Part shown: positions 1-9,788 of the stretch, in pieces | Layout of the letters: each line of letters opens with the position of its first letter | Numbering within the stretch: position 1 is the first letter of the stretch | Made by a program: the position numbers and the translations under genes | Source: Eucommia ulmoides | Taxonomy: Eukaryota > Streptophyta > Magnoliopsida > Garryales > Eucommiaceae | DNA: 64,000 bases | Direction of reading: 5' to 3' | Assembly (NCBI GenBank): GCA_016647705.1 | Contig: CM028335.1 | Coordinates: forward strand, 5,149,579 to 5,213,578 | Notes under the pieces: generated by a model | What the model saw: the letters and a program-made list of their open reading frames with translations, nothing else | Databases searched by the model: none | What the model was told of the DNA's origin: nothing

Positions 1-769
1 TTGCCATTGTGGCTTCTCTGTCCTCCTCGATATTAGCCCGAATCATGGCGATCTCCATCTCCTTGAAGTAATCATCCACGCTCCGATAGCCTTGAGTAAG
101 ACTTTGTAACTTCTGGTATAAGTCCCTATAGTAGTGACTAGGGACAAACCTCCTCCTCATGATGGCCTTCATTTCCGCCCACGACTCGATTGGCCTCTCA
201 TGGTTTCTCCTTCTGTTCATCACAAGTTGATCCCACCATATTATAGCATAATCAACAAATTCAATTACAGCAAGTTTTACCTTTTTCTCCTCGGAGTAAT
301 TGTGGCACTCAAAAATCAACTCCACCTTCTTCTCCCACTCCAAGTAAGCTTCAGGGTCATTTTTCCCTTGGAACGACGGTATCTTCATTTTTATGTTCCC
401 AAGGTTTCGGTCAAGCCCATCTCGCCATCTTGGATCTTTGCGGAAAACTCTACCACGCCTTTCTGCCCTTGGCACGAACCAACCCTCACCGTTCAATGAA
501 GATTGCTCTTCATCATTTTCGAACTCATCCTCGTGGTCACCATCAGAATTTTCCACGTGGGCACGCCTTTCTTGCCTTCTTCTAGCATTTGGGACTCCTT
601 GGGGCTGCCCCTCACGCCAAGCGGCAATAGCAGCGTCTTGCTTATCCATGCGATCCCGCATTTCATTAAACACCACATTTATGCATTCAAATTGTTGTTG
701 CATAGCCTGCAACATGGTGGTCGTCACTTCCCCTCTTTCATTGTTTAATGTGTTACCCCTGGAAGACAT
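1..769 (-). CDS. Ty3/gypsy retrotransposon gag, 5' part (runs off window)
   Basis: Reading the minus strand from an ATG at 769 gives 256 codons without a stop to the window edge. The product has a basic and acidic N-terminal stretch, then the region typical of plant retrotransposon Gag (retrotrans_gag family): [19 protein letters not shown], followed by a Trp-Trp-Asp core and a [22 protein letters not shown] segment. Gag forms the particle that packages element RNA in the cytoplasm. The start is preceded by a leader and a primer-binding site at 1380-1393, as expected for the first gene of an element. Zinc knuckle, protease and reverse transcriptase would lie left of position 1 and are not visible. 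Family assignment is firm; lineage (chromovirus-like) is inferred from memory of similar Gags. Confidence 0.85.
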   Translation of the reverse strand, partial: MSSRGNTLNNERGEVTTTMLQAMQQQFECINVVFNEMRDRMDKQDAAIAAWREGQPQGVPNARRRQERRAHVENSDGDHEDEFENDEEQSSLNGEGWFVPRAERRGRVFRKDPRWRDGLDRNLGNIKMKIPSFQGKNDPEAYLEWEKKVELIFECHNYSEEKKVKLAVIEFVDYAIIWWDQLVMNRRRNHERPIESWAEMKAIMRRRFVPSHYYRDLYQKLQSLTQGYRSVDDYFKEMEIAMIRANIEEDREATMA

Positions 770-1379
770 ATCTTGAAAATAGAAATATTAGAGAATAAGT
801 CCTCACACACTCCCTCACGTGTTTGCACTCAAAGTATGTTACTCACACTCTCTTGCCTTTTTCCACTTGTAGCTTTCACTTTTAGTTCTTTATTGAACTT
901 AACCTATCTCAATCAGAATTTCTCGCAACAATCCAAACTCTGTGATTCACTTCACTAAGAATGAAATTTAGGAAAGAAAACAAAACGAACAAGGACAACA
1001 CAAAAGATAAGTTATGGAATCGATCAAGAAGAATATGCTATCTTTTTGGCTGCAGGATTTTCGTTTTTTTTTTTTTTTTTTTGTTTTGTTTCTGTTTCTG
1101 TTTTTTTTTTCTTTTTTTTTTTTGCTGCAGGATTTTCGTTTTTTTTTTTTTTTAAATGATGATGACAATAACCTTAAATAATATCTAACAAATTTGAAGA
1201 CTTTAAACAAGATCTGAATAGATTTGAACACTTAACAAGATCTGAACAGAATTGAAGCTTTAAACGAGATCTGAACAGAATTGAAGACTTAAACAAGATC
1301 TGAATAGAATTGAAAATGAAATAAAAGAAACTAATTAATGAAAAACAAGGATAGATCAAACCTGATTTTAGAACCGTGC
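770..1379 (-). other. Untranslated leader of the gag element, with repeats
   Basis: No gene. This lies between the primer site and the gag ATG. It contains two T-rich runs on the plus strand (about 1059-1160), each preceded by the same CTGCAGGATTTTCG sequence. A 28-29 bp imperfect tandem repeat built on AAGATCTGAAnAGAnTTGAA follows, with units beginning near 1211, 1239, 1268 and 1297. Low-complexity leaders are common in plant LTR retrotransposons. Confidence 0.6.
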
Positions 1380-1393
1380 TCTGATTACCAAAT
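1380..1393 (-). promoter_or_regulatory. Primer-binding site (initiator tRNA-Met type)
   Basis: On the minus strand, directly after the LTR end, the sequence reads TTTGGTAATCAGAGC. It differs by one extra base from TGGTATCAGAGC, the usual plant initiator-Met primer site. Its position, immediately inside an LTR ending in CA and upstream of gag, supports the call. Confidence 0.65.
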
Positions 1394-2057
1394 GATGCGA
1401 ACCTCACCAAGAATTAGTGAGACCCGAAACCAATTTATGGTGTCTTTGCTAGGATCGATCTAAAATCTGGATTTATAATGAAAATAAAGAAAGGAAGAAC
1501 ACAAAAATACAGAATATTTGATAGAAACCTTGACCCAACGTTTATGAATGAAACGCGAACCAAAGGTATAAAATAACAAACCTCGACCCAAAGATTATAA
1601 TGGAATCACGAACCGAAGTTATAGAGTTTGAACGCCACAAGATTTTCTTGATAAGTTCAAAGAAAAATTCTATGAAGAACTCAAGAGAAAACTCTCTCAA
1701 TCTGATATATTATTCAAGTAATGTGTTTTTCCCATGGAATACAACTCTCTTAAATAGGCAACCAACACAAAGGAGAGCCTAGGCTAGTGGGTGGTCAAGC
1801 ACACCCTACCTTAGATAGGGGGCGGTCTTTCACACCTAGGGTTGTCCTTTTCACACAAGAAGTCTTCAACTTTAGCACACCCTACTATAGATAGTGGGTG
1901 GCCTTTCACACCTAGGGGGAGGCTACAAGAACAAAAGTCCTAGATGCCTTTCAAACTTATTACAATATCAATACTAGAAAATAAAAATACTAATTGGCAT
2001 TGATGTCTTACAAAATGATATAAACTAAAATAAATAAGTAGAATTTCGTGGGTCTCA
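1394..2057 (-). repeat. LTR of the gag element, about 664 bp
   Basis: On the minus strand it begins TGAGACCCACG near 2057 and ends GTTCGCATCA at 1394, next to the primer site. A TATTTAA box lies in GCCTATTTAAGAGAG near 1750, a plausible promoter of the element. On its left is gag; on its right is a pol C-terminal tail in the same orientation. It therefore acts as a 5' LTR for one element and a 3' LTR for another. The left edge is firm; the right edge is inferred from the TG rule and the end of the pol tail. Confidence 0.6.
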
Positions 2058-2082
2058 TGTTTTGGCCCATTTAAGTTCATGA

Positions 2083-2290
2083 CTAAGTCCATTTGCTTGC
2101 CTTTATGAGATGGATTAGGCCTTGATTGCCATTTGGGCCTAACTTGGGCATTATGACTTTAGATTCAGCCCATATATCTTGAATTAGCCCATTAAGTGCT
2201 TCTTTGATCTTCTTGGATCTTGCCCTCGTAATAGGCCCAATTGGAACATGCAGCGGATCCTTTGTTGGTGCACGTTGGTTCTCATCAGTT
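2083..2290 (-). pseudogene. C-terminal tail of a Ty3/gypsy pol polyprotein
   Basis: A minus-strand frame that is open from about 2290 to a TAG at 2083-2085 contains VPIGPITRARSKKIKEALNG and then LIQDIW. GPITRAR-KK-KEA-N-L--IW is a signature at the very end of many plant Ty3/gypsy polyproteins, after the integrase. Only the tail is here: upstream the frame runs straight into the end of a different retroelement (2291-2336). The short distance from stop to LTR fits a pol end followed by a 3' LTR. The motif is seen; the family link is from memory. Confidence 0.6.
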
Positions 2291-2320
2291 GGGGTCAACC
2301 AAAATTTGACATTAATAGTT
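2291..2320 (+). repeat. Last bases of a truncated 5' LTR (second retroelement)
   Basis: GGGGTCAACCAAAATTTGAC, ending at the primer site, matches the last 20 or so bases of the LTR at 3598-4868 and of the solo LTR at 25344-26495. The rest of this 5' LTR is missing; the sequence to its left belongs to the minus-strand gypsy element. Confidence 0.7.
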
Positions 2321-2336
2321 TGGCGCCGTCTGTGGG
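2321..2336 (+). promoter_or_regulatory. Primer-binding site, TGGCGCCGTC type
   Basis: TGGCGCCGTCTGTGGGAA follows the LTR remnant. This sequence is typical of the primer site of the Tat/Retand-type branch of plant Ty3/gypsy elements. It fixes the orientation of the element as plus. Confidence 0.75.
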
Positions 2337-2559
2337 AAGCGCTACAAAAAGCCTTTCTCCAATCATCAGCTCCCATCTCGGCTAGAGGTTTGATGAATAT
2401 AAGATTTGGTCATTCTAGACGGTCGAGAGGCCCAAATAGCATGGTGGATAGCAACCTGGCTGAAGAAATGTTTTGTTCAACCAGTTCTCTATCTTCCAAA
2501 TTTTGTTAATGGCGGGAAAGGGCAGCCCTCATTTCCATCTCGGATTGAGATGAGCAGCC

Positions 2560-2985
2560 TTCTAGCCTATTTCCATCGACGACATTTCGACCCCTTGAGT
2601 CATGGATAGTTCTTCAAATCCGCATCCCAACTCTCGGCGTCGTGAGTGATTTTCCTCAACGGCATTCCGACCCCTTGAGTCGTAGATGGTTCTCCAAATC
2701 CTCAACCCGACTTCGGCGTCGTGAATGATTCTCCTCAAAGGCATTCCGACCCCTTGAGTCGTGGATGGTTCTCCAAATCCTTGTCCCGGCTCCGACGTCG
2801 TGAATGGTTCTTCTTAACGACATTTTGACCCCTTGAGTCGTGGATGGTTATTCAAATCTTTATCCCGACTCCAGTGTCATGAATAATTTTCCTCAACGGC
2901 ATTCTGACTCCCCGAGTCTCATCCCGACACCAGCGTCGTGAATGATTCTCCTCAATGACATCTTGACGCACAATGTCTAGGGTGA
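2560..2985 (+). repeat. 79-80 bp tandem repeat inside the retroelement
   Basis: The phrase CGACCCCTTGAGTCGTGGAT recurs with variants starting at about 2589, 2669, 2748, 2827 and 2906, a spacing of 80, 79, 79 and 79 bp. Units also share TCCGACGTCGTGAATG-type and TTCTCCTCAA segments. There are roughly five copies, moderately diverged. Confidence 0.85.
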
Positions 2986-3160
2986 TCTACAAGAAGAAAT
3001 GGCATCCCGACGCCCAACATCGAGGGTGATCTACAGGAAGAAACGACATCCCGACACCCAACATCAAGGATGATCTACAAGAAGAAACGGCATCCCGACG
3101 TTCAACGTCTAGGGTGATCTACAAGAAAGAAACCATCCCAGCGTACTGCGTCGAGGGTGT
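2958..3160 (+). repeat. 44 bp tandem repeat inside the retroelement
   Basis: The unit GACGCCCAACATCGAGGGTG followed by ATCTACAAGAAGAAACGGCA starts at 2965, 3009, 3053 and 3097, exactly 44 bp apart, with a decayed fifth unit near 3140. It follows the 80-bp array with no gap and shares the ACGTC / CATCCCGAC theme with it. Confidence 0.85.
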
Positions 3161-3597
3161 AACCAAACTCTCTCCACAGTTTGGTAGTTTGAGGCCCGGG
3201 GATTGACAGCTATCATCCTCTAACGGCAGAGCATCGATCGGGTCTAAGAACCTACAGTTAAGCATCCCACCCCTGACAGCCGAGCTGAGCTCAAGAGACA
3301 TAAAGGGACGATGCTCCTGGAAGGACAATTTGGGATAACCCGAAAAGGCTCAATGATGAGCCCCACTAAGGAGAACCCACCAATGATCGAGCAGGGCTCA
3401 GGTCTATCTCCCAGATGAGCTCAGGCAATCCACCGAGCAAAAGCCAAACTCCGTACTCAGGCACCTTACAGAGCTCAAATTCCTTCCCATCTCGGCATTT
3501 CTAAGATCAAGATGTGAGCAAAGTTCCACCAACAGGCATAGAAATCAACATTACTCCATAGTACCTCATACCTCGCTACTGAAAAGTAGTGGGCTAC

Positions 3598-4868
3598 TGA
3601 TGAGTGTAAAAATGGTTACTCCAACGCAATCAATTGAAGACAACCACGTGTCCACAACTCTTTACCAAGATTAACTCCTACCAAGGATGAAGTGTGAAGA
3701 TTGTACCGGGAAGAGGAACATCTCTAGCCCATGTCATCCACTTAAAAGACAACTGCCAGCACCCTTCAGGAAGGGAAGACAAGCCACCATCAGGATTGGG
3801 AGCCCTTCCCTATCTCGGCATTCTCCACAGCGGCATTACCCGTCTTGGAAATCAACTCCACAAGCTCCTCAACAAAGCCCCCATTCCCATCTTCGGCTAT
3901 CCAGGAAGGACAGGGCAAGAAGCTTTGCATAACTCTCATTCCCGTCTCCAGCTATCCGAGAAGGACAATGGTCAAATTCCCCATCTTAGGTACAACAGGA
4001 AAGTGTCCATTTAAAAATATCTCCCCAAATATCTCCTAAATATCCCCCACAAATATCTACAAAATATCTCCACAAATATCTACAAAATATCTCATAAATA
4101 TCTACAAATATCCCAAAATATCTACAAATATCTTCCAACATGGCCAACACAAGATGTTTCTTGGCACCTTCTCATTGGCTACAGGTCAAGATGGGACATT
4201 AATGAGATATTGAGGAGACACTAATTCATGATTAATCCCTTAATCAAATCTCTATCTTACTTATATATGAGAGAGTATACAATTATTCAAAGGTAGATGA
4301 ACTTGACACACACAAAAATAACTCCATCTTCTTGATAGTATATTTTATAAATTCCCTCCCGTACGCTGATTCTCATGCTAGAGGGGACACGTCAGGTCCA
4401 TCCCAACAAGTCCTTTGTGCAGGTGTCAAAGTGTTGCCTCATCTCTTCCCGGATCAGAAAGCATTTCAATTTTCCTCTTCCCGGATCTGCTTCATCTCAA
4501 GCTCTTATTCACTTTTCCTCGAATCACAAGGTGTTCTAGCCATTCTCTTTCCAAACCAGAAGGTTTTTTGGCTAATTCCAACTTAGGCCCGTCCCTTTTT
4601 GGCCAGGGACCTCTTTTCAGATTTGAAAACTCTCCACGAATTAGAAGACTCCCGGGTAGCTTCCCTACTCGAGAATCATCCCGGACCACTCCACCTCTGC
4701 CCATCTCAGGTCAGGTGGACTGATCCCGGACCTTTCCGTCTCCATCCTTGTACGGAGGAATATCCCCATCTTGGACTTCTTCATCTCCATTCCAGCAAGC
4801 AAGCATATCATCTCCATTAACAAGTGACCAAACCATACCGTTGGGTCAACCAAAATTTGACATCAACA
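3598..4868 (+). repeat. 3' LTR of the Tat-like element, 1271 bp
   Basis: Starts TGATGAGTGTAAAAATGG and ends TTTGACATCAACA, the same ends as the solo LTR at 25344-26495, with matching segments through the body (AACTGAAGAC/CCA-GTGTCCACAACTC, TCCCGACAAGTCCTTTGTGC). It contains a plausible TATA box, TTACTTATATATGAG, near 4258. Short AAATATCTCC-type repeats occupy 4013-4140. Confidence 0.85.
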
Positions 4869-5371
4869 GATATCTAAAAATATTGACATATTAAATATAA
4901 ACACCGTATATATTTTACAATAAATGTTCAATTTAATTAAATATGATTTTTTGTTGTAAAAATATTTATTCCCTTTATATACTAAAAATTATTGTCCGAT
5001 TTATATTTGTGCATGTTTTCAAAACTAAAAGTATAAACAATCAATATATAATAAACAACAAAAAAAAATAGACAAAAAAATCTTCTTATGAGCCTAACAA
5101 AAGTTGACCAAGGGATCTCATTAACAATTTCTTTAATTCTCAACTTGTCCTTTTTCGGGATGACTTTTTTCGGAATGAAAAAAATCTAATTAGTTTTGTT
5201 TCTAACTTTGATTTCAAGAATCAATCCCAAAAATTTAGGATGGGATGAGAAAAGAAATGGGTTTTGCCAAACGCATTCTCAAACATCAATTCCAAAAATA
5301 TGAGGATGGGAAAACTAACCAAACTGGGCCTTATTGTTTAGTGCTAAAAAAATTGACCTCCAATTACTACA
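4869..5371. other. AT-rich spacer with a PIF-like fragment end
   Basis: No gene seen. The stretch 5220-5337 resembles the right end of the PIF-type elements found elsewhere here (CCAAACGCATTC, then CTAACCAAACTGGGCC followed by TTA), but no matching left end was found, so it is taken as a truncated copy. Confidence 0.4.
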
Positions 5372-5380
5372 ATAAAGTTT

Positions 5381-7287
5381 GGGATAAAGACCTTTTTGGT
5401 CCCTAAGAAATGCTTTGGGTGTCCAATTGGCCCACAACTTTTACAATTCGACAATTTGACCCTTGACATTTCAAAATAGTATCTAATTGGCCCTTGAGTC
5501 GGGTTCCGTTAGTAAAATTTGGATATTTTGAATGGAAAAAGTCACGTGACAAGCACACGACGTCTGGCCAAGGGTAAATGTGTCATTTCATGCTTACTAA
5601 TAGAATGAGACCTATTTACATATTTTGTTAAACTTAAGGGCTAAAAATATTTTTTTTTCTTTAATTTTCTTTTAGGTCTTCTTCCTCTCCGCCGCTACTC
5701 TACCTCCCCGCCGCCAACTCCTCCGATGCTTCGTTCACTTGCGTCGTCTTCGTTTTCTTTGCTATCACCTGCGTCGTCTTCTCCATCACGTTCGTCATCT
5801 TCGTCTTCTTCTGTATTTCCATTTCAATTTTGAAACTAAACTTAGTTTTGAAATCGATTTACTAGGTTTAGTTTCGAAATCGATTTCGAAATCGAAATCC
5901 ACGGTTTTGATTTCGAATTCGAAATTGAAATCGTGTTCAATTTCGAAACTAGGTTTCGATTTGGGTTTCCATTTCAAAATCGAAACCCCTAGGTTCGATT
6001 TTGATGGTGTGTCGTTTTGGTGGCGATGTTCGGTGGTATTCTTCGATTTCGATTTCGAAATCGAAATCGATTTCCTGTTTCCATTTCGAAATAGAAATCG
6101 AAACCCTAAGGTTCAATTTCGGCGGTGTTTGTCATTTTGGTGGTGGTGGTGTTCGGCGGTGTTATTCGTGCCATGTTCTTCGGTTTCGATTTCAAAATCG
6201 AAATCGAAACCCTATTTCGATTTTGATGGTGTTCATCGTTTTGGTGGCGATATTCGGCAGTGTTCTTCGATTTTGATTTCGAAATCAAAATCAAAATCGA
6301 AACCCCAAGGTTCGGCAGTGTTCTTCGTTTTCGATTTCGGTGCTTGTCGGTAGTGTTATTCGTTTTGGTAGTGGTGTTCGTTTTAGTATTTTTGTTCTCA
6401 GATTTGTGTTTTAATATGAGAGCGAAAAAAAAATATATGATTATGTTCTGCTCCCTTATTTTTAGCACAAAATTCTTAGAACAGGTTTGATGGTTGATTT
6501 CTATTTTTTTATATGTATTATATTGTTATTTTAAGACTTGATGTATTATATTTTTTTTTTAAGACTTGTTGTTTTGCTTTGGTTGTTTATCAGGACCTAA
6601 TGTATTGTATTATTTTTTAAGGACCTATTGTATTGTTCTGATTGTTTAAGAGTACCTGATGTATTGTACTATTTTTTTTAGGATCTGTTGTATTGTTCTT
6701 ATTTTTTAGAATATAATGTATTGTTTGTGTTTTCTAAAATATAAAAAAACTGTGTTTTTTTTTTTTTTTTTTTTTTTTTTATGAATATATTATTCTGCTT
6801 TTTTTATAGTTCAAAAATACAAAAAAAGTTTTTCCGATCAATGTTGGAATCGATCAATATAGTGTTTGAATATACTAAATCTTGTAATTGTGGTTAATAA
6901 TTTTTTTTAATTGTTCTGCATTTTTTTAAAAAATATATATATAATAAAAAAAATATAAAGTGGAAATGAAGAATAAACAATTAATATAGGGGTAAGAAGA
7001 ATATTTAAAAGTTCAAAGAAATATTGAGTGGGAAGGATAATAAGAAATAAAAAAAAAACATTTTGACCTCTTAAAATTTAGATGGTTTTTCAAACTAATC
7101 ATAATGAATGAAAATACCAAAATACCCTTAAACTAACGTTGACCGTTAGCTTGACTTCATAGAATTCGTTTCAGAGGCTAATTGGACACTATTTTAAAAT
7201 GTCAAGGGTCAAATTGTCGAATTGCAAAAGTTAGGAGACAATTTGACACCCAAAACATTTCTCATGGACCAAAAAGGTCTTTATCCC
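5381..7287. mobile_element. Mutator-like element (MULE), non-autonomous, 9-bp TSD
   Basis: The ends are long inverted repeats of about 165 bp. The left end reads GGGATAAAGACCTTTTTGGT; the right end read in reverse begins with the same 20 bases and stays similar through TTCGACAATTTGACCCTTGACATTT. The flanks are a perfect 9-bp duplication ATAAAGTTT at 5372-5380 and 7288-7296, diagnostic of Mutator-type insertion. No transposase frame is present. The core 5800-6350 is a low-complexity TTTCGAAATCGAAATCGAAA-type array; a 204-codon frame there (5739-6353) reads FDFDFEIEIDF-like repeats and is not taken as a gene. 6480-7080 is T-rich spacer. Confidence 0.9.
5800..6350. repeat. TTTCGAAATCG low-complexity array within the MULE
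   Basis: Short, partly self-complementary TTTCGA / TCGAAA words recur dozens of times, broken by GGCGGTGTTCGTCGTTTTGGTGG-like spacers at about 100-bp intervals. Because TTCGAA is its own reverse complement, the array can fold on itself. Confidence 0.75.
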
Positions 7288-7296
7288 ATAAAGTTT

Positions 7297-7916
7297 TTAG
7301 TTCACCGGAAATTTTTAAAAAATAGTCATATGTTTTTTTACCATAATTTTTTTTATAATTTACATAAAATGTCATTTTTTAAAATATTGCAGGACGTGAA
7401 TATTCACATATTTATTTTGTTATTTTAAAATATTTAATATATGTTTATGGGTTGATTGTGTTACTGTAAATATTCACAATTGATATTTCGTAAACAAATA
7501 AATGCTCGTCAATAAAATAGTCTAAGTGAACATTCACTAAGTAATATTTTGTTAAGTTGGTGGACTGATTTAGTGAATGTTCACTAAAAAACTACATTTG
7601 TTGGGGGTGATTAATTTAGTAAACATTCATTAAGTAATTATTTTTACTAAAAAATAATTAATATGAATATCAAAATGAAGATGATGAAATTTACATCAAA
7701 ATGATCTAATTTTCATAAATTTAAGAATATTTGCAAAATTAATTTTTTTTGTTAGTATTTATTTTCATAATTGGTGGGTAAAGGACCCTGAGGGACAGAG
7801 AAAGAGAGAGGGGGTTAATATAGTCCGCCATTCACAAATCTACATTGACAAGAACTTAACTCTAAACAAAAACTAAAAAAATTTATGTAATGGCAAAACT
7901 TTAATACCTATTTTTG
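7297..7916. other. AT-rich spacer with small inverted repeats
   Basis: No gene seen. AGTGAACATTCACTAAG near 7526, TTAGTGAATGTTCACTAAA near 7571 and AGTAAACATTCATTAAG near 7618 are related partial palindromes, possibly a decayed small inverted-repeat element. Confidence 0.4.
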
Positions 7917-8179
7917 GGTTAATTACACTTTATCCCCTGTAATTTAGCTAATTTGCATTTACTCCCCTATTGTTTGAAAATCGTCACTTACCTCCCTCTG
8001 GTCAAATATTTGGTGCACTTACCCCCTACATCAGAGGGATAAGTGGTTTAAAAATCTGACCACAGAGGAGATAAGTGGCAATTTTCTAACCATAGAGGGA
8101 TAAAGTGCAAATTGGTCAAACCACAGGGGGATAAAGTACAAATTGACCAAACCACAGGAGAATAAAGTGTAATTAACCT
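7917..8179. mobile_element. MITE with GGTTAATTACACTTTATCC ends
   Basis: Left end GGTTAATTACACTTTATCCC; right end in reverse GGTTAATTACACTTTATTCT. The 260-bp body is built of repeated 'GGGGATAAAGTGCAAATTGG' variants, so the whole is close to a chain of inverted and direct copies of its own end. No open frame of interest. Class of transposase unknown; Mutator-type is possible. Confidence 0.65.
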
Positions 8180-8811
8180 TTTTTTTTTTTCCCCCTAATC
8201 TAGGAGGATTAAACAATAAAAAAAAATATATTAAAAAAATATTTTAGAATCTCTAAAAGAAATTAATTTTGATAAAAACTTTTCGTGTAAAAAATAAAAT
8301 AATATTTTTATCTGATTCTTGATTCTAAATTGTAGTATTTTTTTTTAGACGAATCCTTATATAAATAGTCCATCCAAAACGAATTTTGTTTAACAAGTCA
8401 ATTTGTGGTACAAAATAAAAAATATGGTATGTGTCAAGTGTATTTTAGTCTTCTTCTAATTCCGTTAAATTGAACGAAAAAAATAATTTTATGTTTCAGT
8501 TCAAAATTGCAATTTAAAGACATGGTGAGTAAAGGTAAAACTATATTTGCTTTGGTAGAAAATACCCAACCACTTTGTGAAGCAAAAACAAAAAATTATA
8601 AAGATTTGTCTTTAATTAGGAGGAATATGGGGTCAAAAAGATACTTTTTGCTCAATCATTTCTCAATAAAATATCCAATTCAAACAAGAAATGCACTACA
8701 AGCCACAATGGTTGCACATTGAAGAACATGGACCATTTACATCATGCATTCCAATTGAAATTGACAGGATTCATGGGAATCTTGTCGACTTTCACTCGAC
8801 TATGAAATCTT
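8180..8811. other. AT-rich spacer, no gene recognised
   Basis: A 71-codon plus-strand frame at 8507-8722 resembles nothing I know and lacks upstream signals, so it is not called. Otherwise A/T runs only. Confidence 0.4.
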
Positions 8812-8816
8812 TTACA

Positions 8817-9234
8817 TGTTAAGAAATTATGATTTTTTATTGTGGGCAATGAGCTACCAATTTAATAAGAGCGATATGATGTTGATCTAATTATTGGGCT
8901 CTAGAAATATTTAATGAACTTTGTAATGTGCAGTTACCCAAAAATACTAGACTTATTAGGGTTAATGGAAATTTAATTAACTTAGTATATAAAGAAAACT
9001 ATAGGGTTATGGTCCCTAAGGCTAATTAATCACAACTGCTCATCTTCTCCCTTCCATCTGTGAGTGAGAACCCATTGATTAATATCAAACGATTAGTCTG
9101 TGAAAGACCTCTCTCCCGATGATTCATCGCTATGGACTCAAGTACGCTCGCTTATGTATTATGAAATTCTTGATAATTTGATATGTTGATTTGGGATTAA
9201 GAAAATATATTACGATTGATAATTATTTCTAACA
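8817..9234 (+). mobile_element. Solo LTR, copia-type, 418 bp, with 5-bp TSD
   Basis: Begins TGTTAAGAAATTATG and ends ATTATTTCTAACA. It is flanked by the perfect 5-bp duplication TTACA (8812-8816 and 9235-9239). A TATA box, TTAGTATATAAAG, sits near 8984. TGTTA...TAACA ends are usual for copia LTRs. No internal region is present, so it is a product of LTR-LTR recombination. Confidence 0.85.
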
Positions 9235-9239
9235 TTACA

Positions 9240-9600
9240 TTCATAATCAATTTCTCAAAGGATATAGTTAGTTGGAAGGAAGAAAAAGAGAGAACAAAAA
9301 ATGAGAGAATAATATTTCTATTCATTATGAAAGAAAATATATTTTTTTCTAGTGTTTGATTAGAAAAGAATAATGGGAAAAAAAGAAAAATAATTCACTT
9401 TAATGTGATTTAATATTTTGTCCTGATATATTGTAAAAATAAATTAAAAATTATATTATCAAGGATATAACTATTATTTTTCTCTCCAAAAACTCTCCCT
9501 TATTTTTTTTTTCATTTTTCTTCCAAATCATTGAGGAAAAAAAATTTGCTTAGGAAATTGTGTGTGTGTGTGTGTGTGTTTTTTTTTCCCCTCTCTTTTT
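9240..9600. other. AT-rich spacer with GT microsatellite
   Basis: No gene. A (GT)n run of about ten units lies at 9558-9580, with T runs around it. Confidence 0.5.
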
Positions 9601-9754
9601 CCATCGAGTTCTTTACCTAATAAATTAAAAAAAAAAAAAAAAAAAATTCTGACACCGAATTTGTTCTAACTTAATTACGGAATACATGTAATTCGGGGTT
9701 GGCAGGCCCGAGAACTGAGATCCCGGGTGTGCCAACCCTGGGATCTCAGGAGAT

Positions 9755-9788
<34 letters not shown>

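Larger units (their letters stand above)
2291..4868 (+). mobile_element. Non-autonomous Tat-like LTR retrotransposon
   Basis: Order: 5' LTR remnant, TGGCGCCGTC primer site, about 1.26 kb of internal DNA, purine-rich GAAAAGTAGTGGGCTAC just before the 3' LTR, then a full 3' LTR (3598-4868). The internal part has no gag or pol reading frame. It is instead filled by two tandem-repeat arrays (2560-2985 and 2958-3160) and GC-richer unique DNA (3170-3580). Movement would have needed proteins from another element. The 5' LTR is nearly all missing and no target duplication can be recovered. Confidence 0.7.

Noticed and set aside
5739..6353. 204-codon plus-strand frame
   Set aside because: It translates a TTTCGAAATCG repeat within a MULE into FDFEIKI-like repeats; no domain.
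7297..7700. Direct and inverted TGAACATTCACTAA words as a CRISPR-like array
   Set aside because: Spacing is irregular, the units are palindromic and diverged, and the context is plant nuclear DNA.
8507..8722. 71-codon plus-strand frame
   Set aside because: Normal composition, but no recognisable motif, no promoter or splice support, and no similarity I know of.
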